A stretch of DNA of 64,000 nucleotides from Pedobacter sp. BMA (lineage in GTDB: Bacteria > Bacteroidota > Bacteroidia > Sphingobacteriales > Sphingobacteriaceae). How positions within the stretch are numbered: position 1 is the first letter of the stretch; each line of letters starts with the position of its first letter. The stretch lies in assembly GCF_001027745.1 (NCBI RefSeq), contig NZ_LECU01000006.1, forward strand, positions 682,001-746,000, in the 5' to 3' direction. The notes under the pieces were generated by a model. The model worked only from the letters and a program-made list of their open reading frames with translations. It did not search any database and was not told the origin of the DNA. Of the stretch, positions 28,056 to 38,358 are shown in pieces. The position numbers and the translations under genes are program-made.

Positions 28056-30377
28056 ATGAGTAATACGAATAGAAAGCAAGATGCATTGGATTACCATTCG
28101 CAGGGTCGTCCGGGAAAAATACAAGTAGTACCTACTAAACCTACAACATCGCAAAGGGATCTAACCCTGGCATACTCTCCGGGAGTTGCAGAGCCTTGTT
28201 TAAAAATAGCCAACAACACTGAAGATGTTTACAAATATACTGCCAAGGGAAACCTTGTTGCGGTGATCAGTAATGGATCTGCCGTTTTAGGTCTTGGAAA
28301 CATAGGCCCTGAAGCAGGTAAGCCTGTAATGGAAGGTAAAGGCCTTTTATTTAAAATATTTGCTGATATCGATGTGTTCGATTTAGAATTGGATACCCAG
28401 AACGTAGATGATTTCGTAAAAATCGTTAAAGCCCTGGAGCCAACTTTTGGCGGTATCAATCTGGAAGATATCAAAGCTCCTGAATGTTTTGAGATTGAAA
28501 CGCGTTTAAAGCAGGAAATGAATATCCCTGTCATGCACGACGATCAGCATGGAACGGCTATTATTTCTGGTGCTGCATTATTAAATGCCTGTGAGCTGCA
28601 GAAAAAGAAAATTGATAAGATTAAGGTTGTGGTAAGTGGCGCCGGTGCTGCTGCAGTTTCCTGTTCTAAAATGTACCTGTCTTTAGGTGTAAAGAAAGAA
28701 AATCTGGTCATGTTCGATATCAATGGTTTAATTGATGTGAAAAGAACTGATCTGGACGATAACAGAATGGGCTTTGCAACCACCAGAAAGGATATTTCAA
28801 ATATTGGTGAAGCTTTGAAGGGTGCCGATGTATTGATTGGTCTTTCTGCTGCAAACGTCATCTCTGCAGAAATGCTGATGGGGATGGCCAAGAATCCGAT
28901 TGTGTTCGCAATGGCCAATCCAGATCCTGAAATATCTTATGATTTAGCGATTAAAACCCGCAAGGATATCATTATGGCTACCGGCCGTTCTGATTATCCT
29001 AACCAGGTGAATAATGTATTGGGATTCCCCTACATTTTCCGCGGTGCATTGGACGTCCGTGCCACCACGATTAATGAGGAAATGAAAATTGCTGCAGTGA
29101 AAGCAATTGCTGAACTCGCAAAAAAATCAGTGCCTGAAGCCGTTAATCTGGCCTATAATGCCAGAAATCTGAAGTTCGGAAAAGATTACATCATTCCAAA
29201 ACCAGTCGATTTCAGGCTGATTACCGAAGTGTCAACTGCCGTAGCAAAAGCTGCAATCGAAAGTGGAGTTGCCCGGAAAGTGATTACCAACTGGGAGGCT
29301 TATAACGAGGAACTAAGAAAACGCTTGGGTTTAGATGATGCCATCATGCGTGCCGTTACGACCAAAGCCAAAATGGATCCTAAACGGGTGGTATTTGCAG
29401 AAGCCGATACCTACAAAATTCTGAAGGCGGCTCAGATTGTCAAAGATGAGAACATCGCCATTCCAATTCTTCTAGGAAATAAAGATAAAATACAGGCCAT
29501 CATCGATGAGCATGGGTTGGAGCTGGAAGGCGTAGAGATCATTGATCAGATGCAGAATCCGGATAAAACCCAGCAATATGCAGAGGCTTTGTTTAAAAAA
29601 CGTCAGCGTAAGGGTGTTTCTTCTATGCGCGATGCCGTGAAGCTGCTGAGAGACCGTAACTACTATGGCGCTTCCATGGTAGAGTTTGGCGAAGCCGATG
29701 CCATGATTTCGGGATTGACCAAAAACTATGGTGCAACCATAAAGCCAGCCCTCCAGGTAATAGGTGTAGAGCCTGGTGTGAAACGTGTGGCGGGTATGTA
29801 CATGATGATGACTAAAAAAGGACCGGTTTTCTTTGGCGATACTACCGTAAATGTAGATCCTACTGCCGAAGAATTGGTGGATATCACTTTGCTTGTTGAA
29901 AAATCAGTAAAGCAGTTCAACATCAAACCACGTATTGCATTGCTATCCTATTCCAACTTTGGATCAAATGATGGGGTAACTCCTGAAAAAGTGCGTGAAA
30001 CGGTACGCTTGCTTCATAAAAATCACCCTGAAGTGGTTGTTGATGGTGAGATGCAAGGGAACTTTGCCATTAATAATGAACTGTTGAAAGATAATTTCCC
30101 TTTCAGCACCCTGGCTGATGCACCTGCTAACACCCTGATTTTCCCGAATTTAGAGTCAGGTAATATTGCTTACAAACTGTTGCAGGAGCTTGGTGGCGCC
30201 GAAGCTGTTGGTCCAATTCTCCTGGGTTTAAATAAACCTGTTCATATTGTTCAGTTAGGAAGTTCGGTAAGAGAGATTGTAAATATGGTTACTATTGCAG
30301 TGGTAGATGTTCAGGCCAAAGAGGACATTGAAACATCGAAACGAAAAGGTATATTTGGGAAAACAACTAAGAAATAA
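28056..30377 (+). CDS. maeB: NADP-dependent malic enzyme fused to a phosphate acetyltransferase-like domain
   Basis: 773 residues from the ATG at 28056, chosen because a -7 box lies between it and the upstream ATG. The N-terminal malic enzyme (about 1-420) shows [11 protein letters not shown], the catalytic Lys region ([18 protein letters not shown]), the metal-site motif [10 protein letters not shown] and a Rossmann loop [12 protein letters not shown]. The C-terminal part (about 430-770) is a phosphotransacetylase-like domain ([26 protein letters not shown]), which in MaeB-type enzymes is regulatory and inactive. The reaction is oxidative decarboxylation of malate to pyruvate with NADPH. ruvA follows after 6 bases. 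Confidence 0.96.
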   Translation: MSNTNRKQDALDYHSQGRPGKIQVVPTKPTTSQRDLTLAYSPGVAEPCLKIANNTEDVYKYTAKGNLVAVISNGSAVLGLGNIGPEAGKPVMEGKGLLFKIFADIDVFDLELDTQNVDDFVKIVKALEPTFGGINLEDIKAPECFEIETRLKQEMNIPVMHDDQHGTAIISGAALLNACELQKKKIDKIKVVVSGAGAAAVSCSKMYLSLGVKKENLVMFDINGLIDVKRTDLDDNRMGFATTRKDISNIGEALKGADVLIGLSAANVISAEMLMGMAKNPIVFAMANPDPEISYDLAIKTRKDIIMATGRSDYPNQVNNVLGFPYIFRGALDVRATTINEEMKIAAVKAIAELAKKSVPEAVNLAYNARNLKFGKDYIIPKPVDFRLITEVSTAVAKAAIESGVARKVITNWEAYNEELRKRLGLDDAIMRAVTTKAKMDPKRVVFAEADTYKILKAAQIVKDENIAIPILLGNKDKIQAIIDEHGLELEGVEIIDQMQNPDKTQQYAEALFKKRQRKGVSSMRDAVKLLRDRNYYGASMVEFGEADAMISGLTKNYGATIKPALQVIGVEPGVKRVAGMYMMMTKKGPVFFGDTTVNVDPTAEELVDITLLVEKSVKQFNIKPRIALLSYSNFGSNDGVTPEKVRETVRLLHKNHPEVVVDGEMQGNFAINNELLKDNFPFSTLADAPANTLIFPNLESGNIAYKLLQELGGAEAVGPILLGLNKPVHIVQLGSSVREIVNMVTIAVVDVQAKEDIETSKRKGIFGKTTKK

Positions 30378-30383
30378 TAATTC

Positions 30384-30968
30384 ATGTACGCCTATATTGA
30401 TGGTAGATTGACGTTTAAAAATCCGGCATATGTTGTGATTGAAGCCGGAGGTATAGGCTACCATGTAAACATCTCATTAAATACTTACAGCGCTCTTGCC
30501 GATACAGAAAGGTGTAAATTGTATACCTGGCTATATGTTAAGGAAGACGCTCATACATTATACGGCTTCGCCGAAGAAGGCGAACGCCGTTTATTTCTGC
30601 ACCTGATATCCGTATCAGGTATTGGTCCAAATACCGGCCGGATGATTTTATCTTCAATAACGCCGGAAGAAATTCAAACCGCAATCGTGAAAGCTGATCT
30701 GCCACTTATTCAGCGGATTAAGGGTTTGGGCGCAAAGACCGCACAACGCCTCGTGCTGGAGTTGCAGGATAAACTCAAAAAAGAGGGAGTAGATTCATTA
30801 ATTTCTATGCCTCAACACAATACTGTTAAGGATGAAGCGTTATCAGCTTTGGTAATGCTCGGATTTGCCAAACAAACTGCTGAAAAAACAATTGACCAGA
30901 TTTTAAAGGGTACAGAAGGAACACTTTCGGTAGAGCAACTAATTAAACAAGCTTTAAAAAAACTATAG
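30384..30968 (+). CDS. ruvA: Holliday junction DNA helicase subunit RuvA
   Basis: 194 residues. Domain I (OB fold) starts MYAYIDGRLTFKNPAYVVIE. Domain II has the two helix-hairpin-helix motifs (LISVSGIGPNTGRMIL about 77-92; IKGLGAKTAQRLVLEL about 113-128). Domain III is the C-terminal helical part that contacts RuvB (DEALSALVMLGFAKQTAEK). It tetramerises on Holliday junctions. ruvB is absent here. The gene lies between maeB and sprA. Confidence 0.98.
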   Translation: MYAYIDGRLTFKNPAYVVIEAGGIGYHVNISLNTYSALADTERCKLYTWLYVKEDAHTLYGFAEEGERRLFLHLISVSGIGPNTGRMILSSITPEEIQTAIVKADLPLIQRIKGLGAKTAQRLVLELQDKLKKEGVDSLISMPQHNTVKDEALSALVMLGFAKQTAEKTIDQILKGTEGTLSVEQLIKQALKKL

Positions 30969-30979
30969 ATCTAACGCCT

Positions 30980-33900
30980 TTGAAGAGAATTTCTACATTT
31001 CTTTTTCTGATCTTACTATTCTTAATTGCCTCTCAAAACACTTTCTCTCAAGTGGTAACAGGCAAAACAGATTCTGTTGCATCAAAAAACAACTTTGGCC
31101 TTCAGGAAAAAGAACGATTAGGGTTGGGAACCTCTGCCAATCCTTTTAATCCCTTACCTTCCAACCTCAAACGAATTGTTGAATATGATGCTAAAAACAA
31201 GCGTTATGTTGTTAAAGAGCTGATAGGTGATAGCTATGTATTGCAAACTCAATACTTAACCATTGATGAATACCAGCGCCTGGTGAACAGTGAAATTAAA
31301 CGTGGCAACTGGCGCAGCATCTCCAATGCAGAGGTGAGCGATTACCGTAGTACAGGCATTATTCCGCAAATACAGATCAACAGCAAATCTTTCGAAAAAC
31401 TATTTGGTGGAACTGTAATTGATATACAGCCACGCGGTGAAGCTGAGTTAACCTTTTTAGGGCGCATTAATAAAAACGAGAATCCGCTCTTCAACGAACG
31501 CCAGAGGGTACAAACCAACTTTGATTTTAATCAGCGGATTCAAATGGATCTGGTAGGGAACATCGGTACAAAACTAAAAATTAAGAGTAATTACAATACC
31601 GAAGCACAATTTGATTTTGAAAATCAGATCAAACTCGAATACACAGGGGGTAAGGATGAAATCATTCAGAAAATAGAAGCAGGTAATGTGAGTTTGCCAC
31701 TAAATACCAGTTTGATCACAGGTACACAGGCCTTGTTCGGGGTTAAAACCCAGTTGAAATTTGGTAAGCTCAACGTAACCAGTGTTTATACCCAGCAGAA
31801 ATCACAGTCGAGAGAGCTCAATATTTCCAATGGTGCTCAGCAGAACACCACTACCGTTCAGATAGACAGTTACGAAGCCAATAAACATTATTTCCTTTCC
31901 CAGTATTTTAGAAATAACTACAATAAAAACCTGGCCAATGCACCGGTAATTACTTCTCCGGTTCAGATTACTAAGGTGGAGGTATGGATCACAAACAAAT
32001 CGGGTAGTACCACCGATTCAAGGGATGTACTTGGATTTATGGATTTGGGTGAAAACCAGCCTTACAATACGGCATTGTTTACCGGCGGGACATCCGCGCT
32101 TCCTGCAGGAACTACCGCTACAGGTTTCTCTCAGCAGTCGAACAACTTACTTTCCAGATTGCCCGCCGGAGCACGACAAACCAATTCAAATGACGTAATC
32201 TCCTTTTTTCAGGCGAACGGTGGTACAAACAACTTTGCAAAGCTTACCTATGCGCGCAAATTAACCGACAGGGAATTTACGTTTCAACCTCAGTTAGGTT
32301 ATGTTTCACTAAATAATCCGTTAAATGCAGACGAGGTTTTAGCGGTTGCCTATCGTTATACTTATAATGGTGTAGAATATCAGGTAGGGGAATTTTCTAC
32401 CGATATCACTTTCGACGCGGCCAACCCAAAGGTTTTATACACTAAATTATTAAAAAACGAGACCAATAAGATCAGCCTTCCGATCTGGGATCTGATGATG
32501 AAAAACATCTACAACATTGGTGGATACCAGATCAGCAGCCAGAATTTCAAATTAGATATCTACCGCATCGACAACGAAACCGGTGTTGAAAATCCGGTAA
32601 TGACCGAAGGCCAGAATACAGCCTCGAAACAATGGATCGCTTTAACGGAATTTGATCGTTTGAATCAGCAGAATGAGCGTAAGTCAGATGGTATATTCGA
32701 TTTTGTAGCTTCAAATAATGCATTCGGTGCCTATTCCACAGCCAATAATTCTGCCACCAGCAGTTTGTTTTCTACCAACAGTTCGGGAGCCGCTTCGCTC
32801 GTTACCAATACCAATTCAGGTTACATCACCATCGATCCTGCAAACGGAAGAATTATATTTCCGGTGATTGAGCCTTTCGGAAAGGATCTTGCTGCACGCT
32901 TTTTGCCTAGCGAGCAAGCGCTGATTGATAAGTATGCCTTTACCGCATTATACGATTCTACACAAACAATTGCTAAACAGCTGTTCCAGAATCAGAACAG
33001 ATATGTGATCAAGGTAAACTATCAGTCTGATATTTCTTCTGAGTTCAGTTTGAATGCCATAAATGTACCTGAGGGTTCAGTAAAGGTATTTGCCGGTACC
33101 ATGCCCCTTACCGAGGGTGTAGATTTTACTGTTGATTATCAGGGTGGCCGGGTAAGTATCATCAATCAGGCGTTATTAATATCAGGGCAGGCGATCAGGA
33201 TTACTACCGAAAACAACGAACTGTTTGGTCTGCAACAACGCTCGCTTTTTGGTACGCGTATGGATTACAGGGTGAACAATAAGTTAAACCTGGGTGGAAC
33301 CATTATGAACCTGACCGAAAAACCATTGACCCAGAAAGTCAATATCGGTGAAGAGCCTATTTCAAATACCATCTGGGGAGCAGATATCAATTATAGCTCT
33401 CCATCCAGGTTTTTAACGAAAATGGTAGATAAGCTTCCGTTCATCTCTACCAAAGCACCGTCCAGTGTGAACTTTTACGGTGAGTTTGCCCAGCTGATTC
33501 CCGGACACCCGCGCGCATTGAATTTTGCAGGCAGTAAAAACGGGGTAAGTTATTTAGATGATTTTGAATCATCCAGATCGGTAATTGATTTGAAAAGTGC
33601 CATTGCGTGGCAGCTATCCGGAACACCACAGCTTTTCTCTGAATCGCAACTGGTGGATAATTTAGCTTATGGCTATAACAGGGCAAGAATTGCTTTTTAT
33701 AATATTGACCCGACTTTTTACAATTCGGCATCTTCCACCACACCTTCAAATATCCGCAATAACAGAAATGAGCTTTCGAACCACTACGTAAGGCAGGTAA
33801 TTGAACAGGAAGTATTCCCGTTTAAAGAAACCGCAACCGGACAAGCCTTGAACATCACCACGCTTGATGTAGCTTACTACCCTACTGTTCGCGGACCTTA

Positions 33901-36900
33901 TAATTACCGAACTACAGGTTTCAGGGCCGATGGTAGCTTATTACAACCTCAAAACAACTGGGGCGGTTTTCAGCGGAAGATTGAGACCAACGATTTTGAA
34001 GCCTTAAACATTGGTTTCATTGAATTCTGGGTACTCGATCCCTTTATTTATAAACCCAACTCTGCCGGAGGTGATTTGTATTTCAACCTGGGTAATATCT
34101 CGGAAGATATTCTTAAGGATGGCCGGAAATCACTGGAAAACGGTTTGCCAGCTGGCAATGATCCGACAAAATATGATACGACCAACTGGGGTCGTGTTCC
34201 AAAACTGCAACCGGTTGTACAGGCATTTGACAATAACGCTGATTCGCGTAAAGCACAGGATGTCGGTTTAGACGGACTTTCTGATGCTGACGAAAGAACC
34301 CAGTTTGCTTCAGCCATCACGCAGATTAAAGCGCAACTCAACTCTACAGCTTCCACTGCTCTTGATGCCGATCCGTCATCAGATAATTATACTTATTTCA
34401 GAGGGCCTGCCCTGGATCAGATCAATGCGGGTATCTTAAAACGATACGAAAAATACAACGGTACTGAAGGTAACTCTAAAACTTCCCAGCAATCACAGGA
34501 AGAATTAGGTCTGGATAACTCGGCATCGACATCACTTCCGGATGGTGAAGACATCAACAGGGATAATAACATGACCCAGAGCGATGAGTATTTTCAATAT
34601 AAAGTATCGATGCGTCCCGGCGATCTGGTTATTGGCCAGAATTTCATTACAGATAAAGTAACCTCGCAGGTGAAACTGGCTAATGGAAATACACAACCTG
34701 CCACCTGGTATCAGTTCAGGATCCCAATTGGGGATTATCAGCAGAAAGTAGGAAGTATTGAAGACTTTAAATCGATCCGCTTCTTTAGAATGTTCATGAC
34801 CAATTTCGCTGATACTGCCGTTTTGCGTTTTGCTAAAATGCAGCTGATCCGCGGAGAATGGAGAGCTTTCAACACAAAAAATGAAGCAGCTCAGGTGATT
34901 GCTGATCCCTCTTTACCTGCGCTTACCCCAGACAATTCGACAATAGAAGTTTCTACTGTAAATATTGAAGAGAACGGAAAACGTTCGCCAATACCTTACG
35001 TTACCCCTCCGGGAATTTTAAGGGAGCGCGATTATAGCAACTATCGTGGCGACACCCGTTTAAATGAGCAATCCCTTTCTGTTACGATTAAAAGTTTAAA
35101 GGACGGTTACAGCCGGGCGGCTTTCAAAACCGCTTACAGCGATTTCCGTTCTTACAAACATCTGGAAATGTACGTCCACGCAGAAGCGGTGAACAATCAA
35201 ACCCTGGCTACAAATGACGTATCCGCTTTCCTTAGAATCGGAACGGATAACATCGATAACTATTACGAATACGTAATGCCATTGCAGGTTACCGCTGCGG
35301 GAACGAGTGATCCCGATGCCATATGGCCTGAAGCCAACAGGATGGATATCGACCTGACCTTATTCCAGAATGCAAAACTAGCACGTAATGACGCACGGTT
35401 AAGCAACGGCCAGCCCTGGCCAATTAATGTTCCCTTTACTTACACTGATGGTATGCGTACCATTGTGGTAAAGGGGCAGCCCGATATGAGTAAGGTAAGG
35501 GTATATATGCTGGGGGTTAAAAACCCGCTCCGAAATCTGGAGATCAGTGGGAATGATGATGGTTTGGAAAAGAATGTGCTGGTTTGGTTTAATGAGTTAA
35601 GATTAACCGAATTTGATGAAAAAGGCGGCTGGGCTGCAACCGGTAGATTGAACCTGAAGCTGGCTGATTTTGCAGATGTAAATATTTCAGGTAGTAAGTC
35701 GACCATTGGTTTTGGTTCTATAGACTCGAAAGTAAGTGAACGCAACCGTGCAGATAATGTATTGCTTGATGTTTCTTCTTCTGTGGAACTTGGGAAATTC
35801 CTGCCTCAGAAATCAGGCGTTAAAATTCCAATGTTCGTGAACTATTCGAAACAGGTTTCTACGCCACAGTACAATCCGCGGACACCAGATATCGAACTGA
35901 AAAATGCATTGGATAAGGCGGGCACAAAAGCGAAGAAGGATTCCATTTTAAACTTCGCACAGGATTATACGGTGAGAAGAGGTATTAACTTTACCAATGT
36001 AAGGAAAGAACGTACTAACAACAGTAAGCCCGCACAGTTATGGGATATTGAAAACTTTGCTGCAAGCTATGCTTATACCCAATATAACCATCGCGATTTC
36101 ATCAATGAGAGTAGTATACAGAATACCTATAGGGCATCGCTTCAGTACAGTTATTCAAGAGAAGCCAAAACGATAGCGCCGTTCGAAAAAATTATAAAAA
36201 CCAACACACTGGCCTTGCTTAAGGATTTTAACTTTAGCATTTTGCCAAGCGCTATCAATTTCAGAGTTGATGTGGATCGTTTATACTCAGAAAATACGTT
36301 GAGAAACAACGATCCGAATAATACGCTTGGTGTGTATCAAACAGGATACGGCACTACTTTTAATAAAAACTTCACCATGAGCCGCATCTATGGTATTGCC
36401 TGGAATTTAACCCGGTCGATGCAGCTGGATTTTAATGCTACAAATTATTCCATCATTGATGAGCCAAGTGGAAGAGTGGAAGGGTTGAAAAGAGATACGG
36501 TTTGGGAGAACCTGAAAAAATTAGGCCGTACGACGGATTACACACATAATTTAAATGTAACCTATAACCTTCCGATCGATAAAATCCCTGGCTTTAACTG
36601 GGTGAAGGTAACTACACGTTACGGTACAACTTTTAACTGGCAAACTGAGCCACTTGCAACCCTGGAAGATCCCAATATCAATTTGGGTAATACGATTCAG
36701 AATACCAGAACAGTTCAGGTTAATCCAACCCTAACCCTTACCAGCCTTTACAATAAATTTGGCTTTATCAGGAAGGCAGGTGATGAGAGTACAGAAGGGA
36801 AAGTAAAGAACTTCTTCATTAACCTGGTAACCAGTTTAAAAAATGTAAGTGGAAACTATGTGCAGACGAAAGGAATTTATCTGCCGGGTTACCTGCCAAA

Positions 36901-38158
36901 AACCCAGTATCTCGGTCTGGATAACGTAACCGGAGCACCCGGTCTAGGATTCGTTTTTGGTAGTCAGCAGGATATCCGTACCTCAGCACTGGCCAGCGGA
37001 TGGCTAACCACTGATACTTTACAAACACAGTTGTATGTAAATACATTGCGTGAAGACTTTCAGTTGACAGGGCAAATTGAACCCTTTAAAGATTTAAGAA
37101 TCACGCTTAAGGCAAATAAGGCGCAGAACCGTAACTACTCCAGTAATTTCAGGTATGTTGCCAGCTCTTCATCGTTCCAAAATCTGAGTGCCATTACCAG
37201 TGGCGACTACAGCATTTCTTATATCGCGATTGGTACTTCTTTTAAAGAAAACAATGCAACTGTGGTTTCTCAGCTGTTCAATCAGTTTATGGCCAACAGA
37301 ATTGTGATATCCCGAAGACTGGGTGCGCAGAATCCAAACTCCAGCGGCGTTACCGGTGGATATGCTGATGGTTACAGCAAAGAAAGTCAGGATGTGCTGA
37401 TCTCTGCCTTCCTGGCTGCCTACTCGGGTAAGGATGCATCTACATCCAAACTTAATGCCTTTCCGAGAATTCCATTGCCAAACTGGAACCTTACTTACAG
37501 TGGTTTAACCCGGATACCTTTTATTGCTGAAAACGTTTCTTCCGTTGATATCAGACATGGGTACCGTTCGGCATATAACATTAACAGCTACAGTTCATTA
37601 CTAAGGTATCAGGAAACCGGTGGATTCTCCAGTACAAGAGATATAAATAATAATTTCCTCCCTGAGTACCAGTTTGCCCAGGTTACCATCTCCGAATATT
37701 TCGCACCGCTTGTAGGTGTTGATACACGCTTTAAAAATAATTTAACTGCTTCGTTCGAATTAAACCGTTCGCGCTTACTGGGTTTAAGCTTATCCAATAG
37801 TCAGCTGGCTCAGCTTTCGGAGAATAATGTGGTATTGGGATTAGGTTACCGCACTAATAAATTCCGTTTTCCTTTTGGCTGGTTCAAAAGCCTTAAAATG
37901 GATAACAACATGGATTTTAAGCTTGATGTTGCCATCCGCGATAATAAAACTGTGATTTACCGTGCTGATGTTACTGAAGCTGAAGTTTCTTCAGGAGCAA
38001 AGAATATTACCGTTAGGCCAAGTGTAGATTATGTATTGAATCAGAAATTTAATATCAAGTTATTCTATGATTCTAATATTACCAAACCTTACACCTCGCA
38101 AACCTTTAATACGTCGTATAGTAATTTTGGTTTCAGCTTAAGATTTACGATAAACTAG
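30980..38158 (+). CDS. sprA: Cell-surface translocon protein SprA (type IX secretion / gliding)
   Basis: 2392 residues, the size expected of SprA/Sov, the giant barrel that forms the outer-membrane pore of the type IX secretion system. The signal peptide (FLILLFLIASQNTFSQ) directly follows a TTG start at 30980. No ATG precedes the leader, so TTG is well supported. Two large SprA N-type blocks are expected in the first two thirds (for example AKLTYARKLTDREFTFQPQL and SYLDDFESSRSVIDLKSAIA). The last part is barrel-like and ends SYSNFGFSLRFTIN. It starts 11 bases after ruvA. Other type IX genes are not in the window. Confidence 0.96.
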   Translation: MKRISTFLFLILLFLIASQNTFSQVVTGKTDSVASKNNFGLQEKERLGLGTSANPFNPLPSNLKRIVEYDAKNKRYVVKELIGDSYVLQTQYLTIDEYQRLVNSEIKRGNWRSISNAEVSDYRSTGIIPQIQINSKSFEKLFGGTVIDIQPRGEAELTFLGRINKNENPLFNERQRVQTNFDFNQRIQMDLVGNIGTKLKIKSNYNTEAQFDFENQIKLEYTGGKDEIIQKIEAGNVSLPLNTSLITGTQALFGVKTQLKFGKLNVTSVYTQQKSQSRELNISNGAQQNTTTVQIDSYEANKHYFLSQYFRNNYNKNLANAPVITSPVQITKVEVWITNKSGSTTDSRDVLGFMDLGENQPYNTALFTGGTSALPAGTTATGFSQQSNNLLSRLPAGARQTNSNDVISFFQANGGTNNFAKLTYARKLTDREFTFQPQLGYVSLNNPLNADEVLAVAYRYTYNGVEYQVGEFSTDITFDAANPKVLYTKLLKNETNKISLPIWDLMMKNIYNIGGYQISSQNFKLDIYRIDNETGVENPVMTEGQNTASKQWIALTEFDRLNQQNERKSDGIFDFVASNNAFGAYSTANNSATSSLFSTNSSGAASLVTNTNSGYITIDPANGRIIFPVIEPFGKDLAARFLPSEQALIDKYAFTALYDSTQTIAKQLFQNQNRYVIKVNYQSDISSEFSLNAINVPEGSVKVFAGTMPLTEGVDFTVDYQGGRVSIINQALLISGQAIRITTENNELFGLQQRSLFGTRMDYRVNNKLNLGGTIMNLTEKPLTQKVNIGEEPISNTIWGADINYSSPSRFLTKMVDKLPFISTKAPSSVNFYGEFAQLIPGHPRALNFAGSKNGVSYLDDFESSRSVIDLKSAIAWQLSGTPQLFSESQLVDNLAYGYNRARIAFYNIDPTFYNSASSTTPSNIRNNRNELSNHYVRQVIEQEVFPFKETATGQALNITTLDVAYYPTVRGPYNYRTTGFRADGSLLQPQNNWGGFQRKIETNDFEALNIGFIEFWVLDPFIYKPNSAGGDLYFNLGNISEDILKDGRKSLENGLPAGNDPTKYDTTNWGRVPKLQPVVQAFDNNADSRKAQDVGLDGLSDADERTQFASAITQIKAQLNSTASTALDADPSSDNYTYFRGPALDQINAGILKRYEKYNGTEGNSKTSQQSQEELGLDNSASTSLPDGEDINRDNNMTQSDEYFQYKVSMRPGDLVIGQNFITDKVTSQVKLANGNTQPATWYQFRIPIGDYQQKVGSIEDFKSIRFFRMFMTNFADTAVLRFAKMQLIRGEWRAFNTKNEAAQVIADPSLPALTPDNSTIEVSTVNIEENGKRSPIPYVTPPGILRERDYSNYRGDTRLNEQSLSVTIKSLKDGYSRAAFKTAYSDFRSYKHLEMYVHAEAVNNQTLATNDVSAFLRIGTDNIDNYYEYVMPLQVTAAGTSDPDAIWPEANRMDIDLTLFQNAKLARNDARLSNGQPWPINVPFTYTDGMRTIVVKGQPDMSKVRVYMLGVKNPLRNLEISGNDDGLEKNVLVWFNELRLTEFDEKGGWAATGRLNLKLADFADVNISGSKSTIGFGSIDSKVSERNRADNVLLDVSSSVELGKFLPQKSGVKIPMFVNYSKQVSTPQYNPRTPDIELKNALDKAGTKAKKDSILNFAQDYTVRRGINFTNVRKERTNNSKPAQLWDIENFAASYAYTQYNHRDFINESSIQNTYRASLQYSYSREAKTIAPFEKIIKTNTLALLKDFNFSILPSAINFRVDVDRLYSENTLRNNDPNNTLGVYQTGYGTTFNKNFTMSRIYGIAWNLTRSMQLDFNATNYSIIDEPSGRVEGLKRDTVWENLKKLGRTTDYTHNLNVTYNLPIDKIPGFNWVKVTTRYGTTFNWQTEPLATLEDPNINLGNTIQNTRTVQVNPTLTLTSLYNKFGFIRKAGDESTEGKVKNFFINLVTSLKNVSGNYVQTKGIYLPGYLPKTQYLGLDNVTGAPGLGFVFGSQQDIRTSALASGWLTTDTLQTQLYVNTLREDFQLTGQIEPFKDLRITLKANKAQNRNYSSNFRYVASSSSFQNLSAITSGDYSISYIAIGTSFKENNATVVSQLFNQFMANRIVISRRLGAQNPNSSGVTGGYADGYSKESQDVLISAFLAAYSGKDASTSKLNAFPRIPLPNWNLTYSGLTRIPFIAENVSSVDIRHGYRSAYNINSYSSLLRYQETGGFSSTRDINNNFLPEYQFAQVTISEYFAPLVGVDTRFKNNLTASFELNRSRLLGLSLSNSQLAQLSENNVVLGLGYRTNKFRFPFGWFKSLKMDNNMDFKLDVAIRDNKTVIYRADVTEAEVSSGAKNITVRPSVDYVLNQKFNIKLFYDSNITKPYTSQTFNTSYSNFGFSLRFTIN

Positions 38159-38241
38159 GGCGCTTTTTAAGAAGATTTATGTGAATATTACCCCCGCTAT
38201 CAAATCGTAAATATTTCAGGTTATGGTCAGAATATTGGCAC

Positions 38242-38269
38242 TCCTAAGGGCAAAAGACTGCCTTTAGGA
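38242..38269 (+). terminator. Hairpin after sprA, possible weak terminator
   Basis: Ten-pair stem TCCTAAGGGC / GCCTTTAGGA (38242-38251 with 38260-38269, one G-T wobble), 84 bases past the sprA stop. Only a short, interrupted T tract follows. It may separate sprA from the AlbA_2 gene. Confidence 0.45.
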
Positions 38270-38358
38270 ATTTCCATTTAACAACATGAATATAAGGTGT
38301 TTCTAATGCATTATCGGGATAATTTCATAACTTCAGTTTGAAACTTCCAGATCAAAAG

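Noticed and set aside
28229..28918. Two long minus-strand ORFs inside maeB
   Set aside because: They lie wholly antisense to conserved catalytic segments and look like codon-bias shadows.
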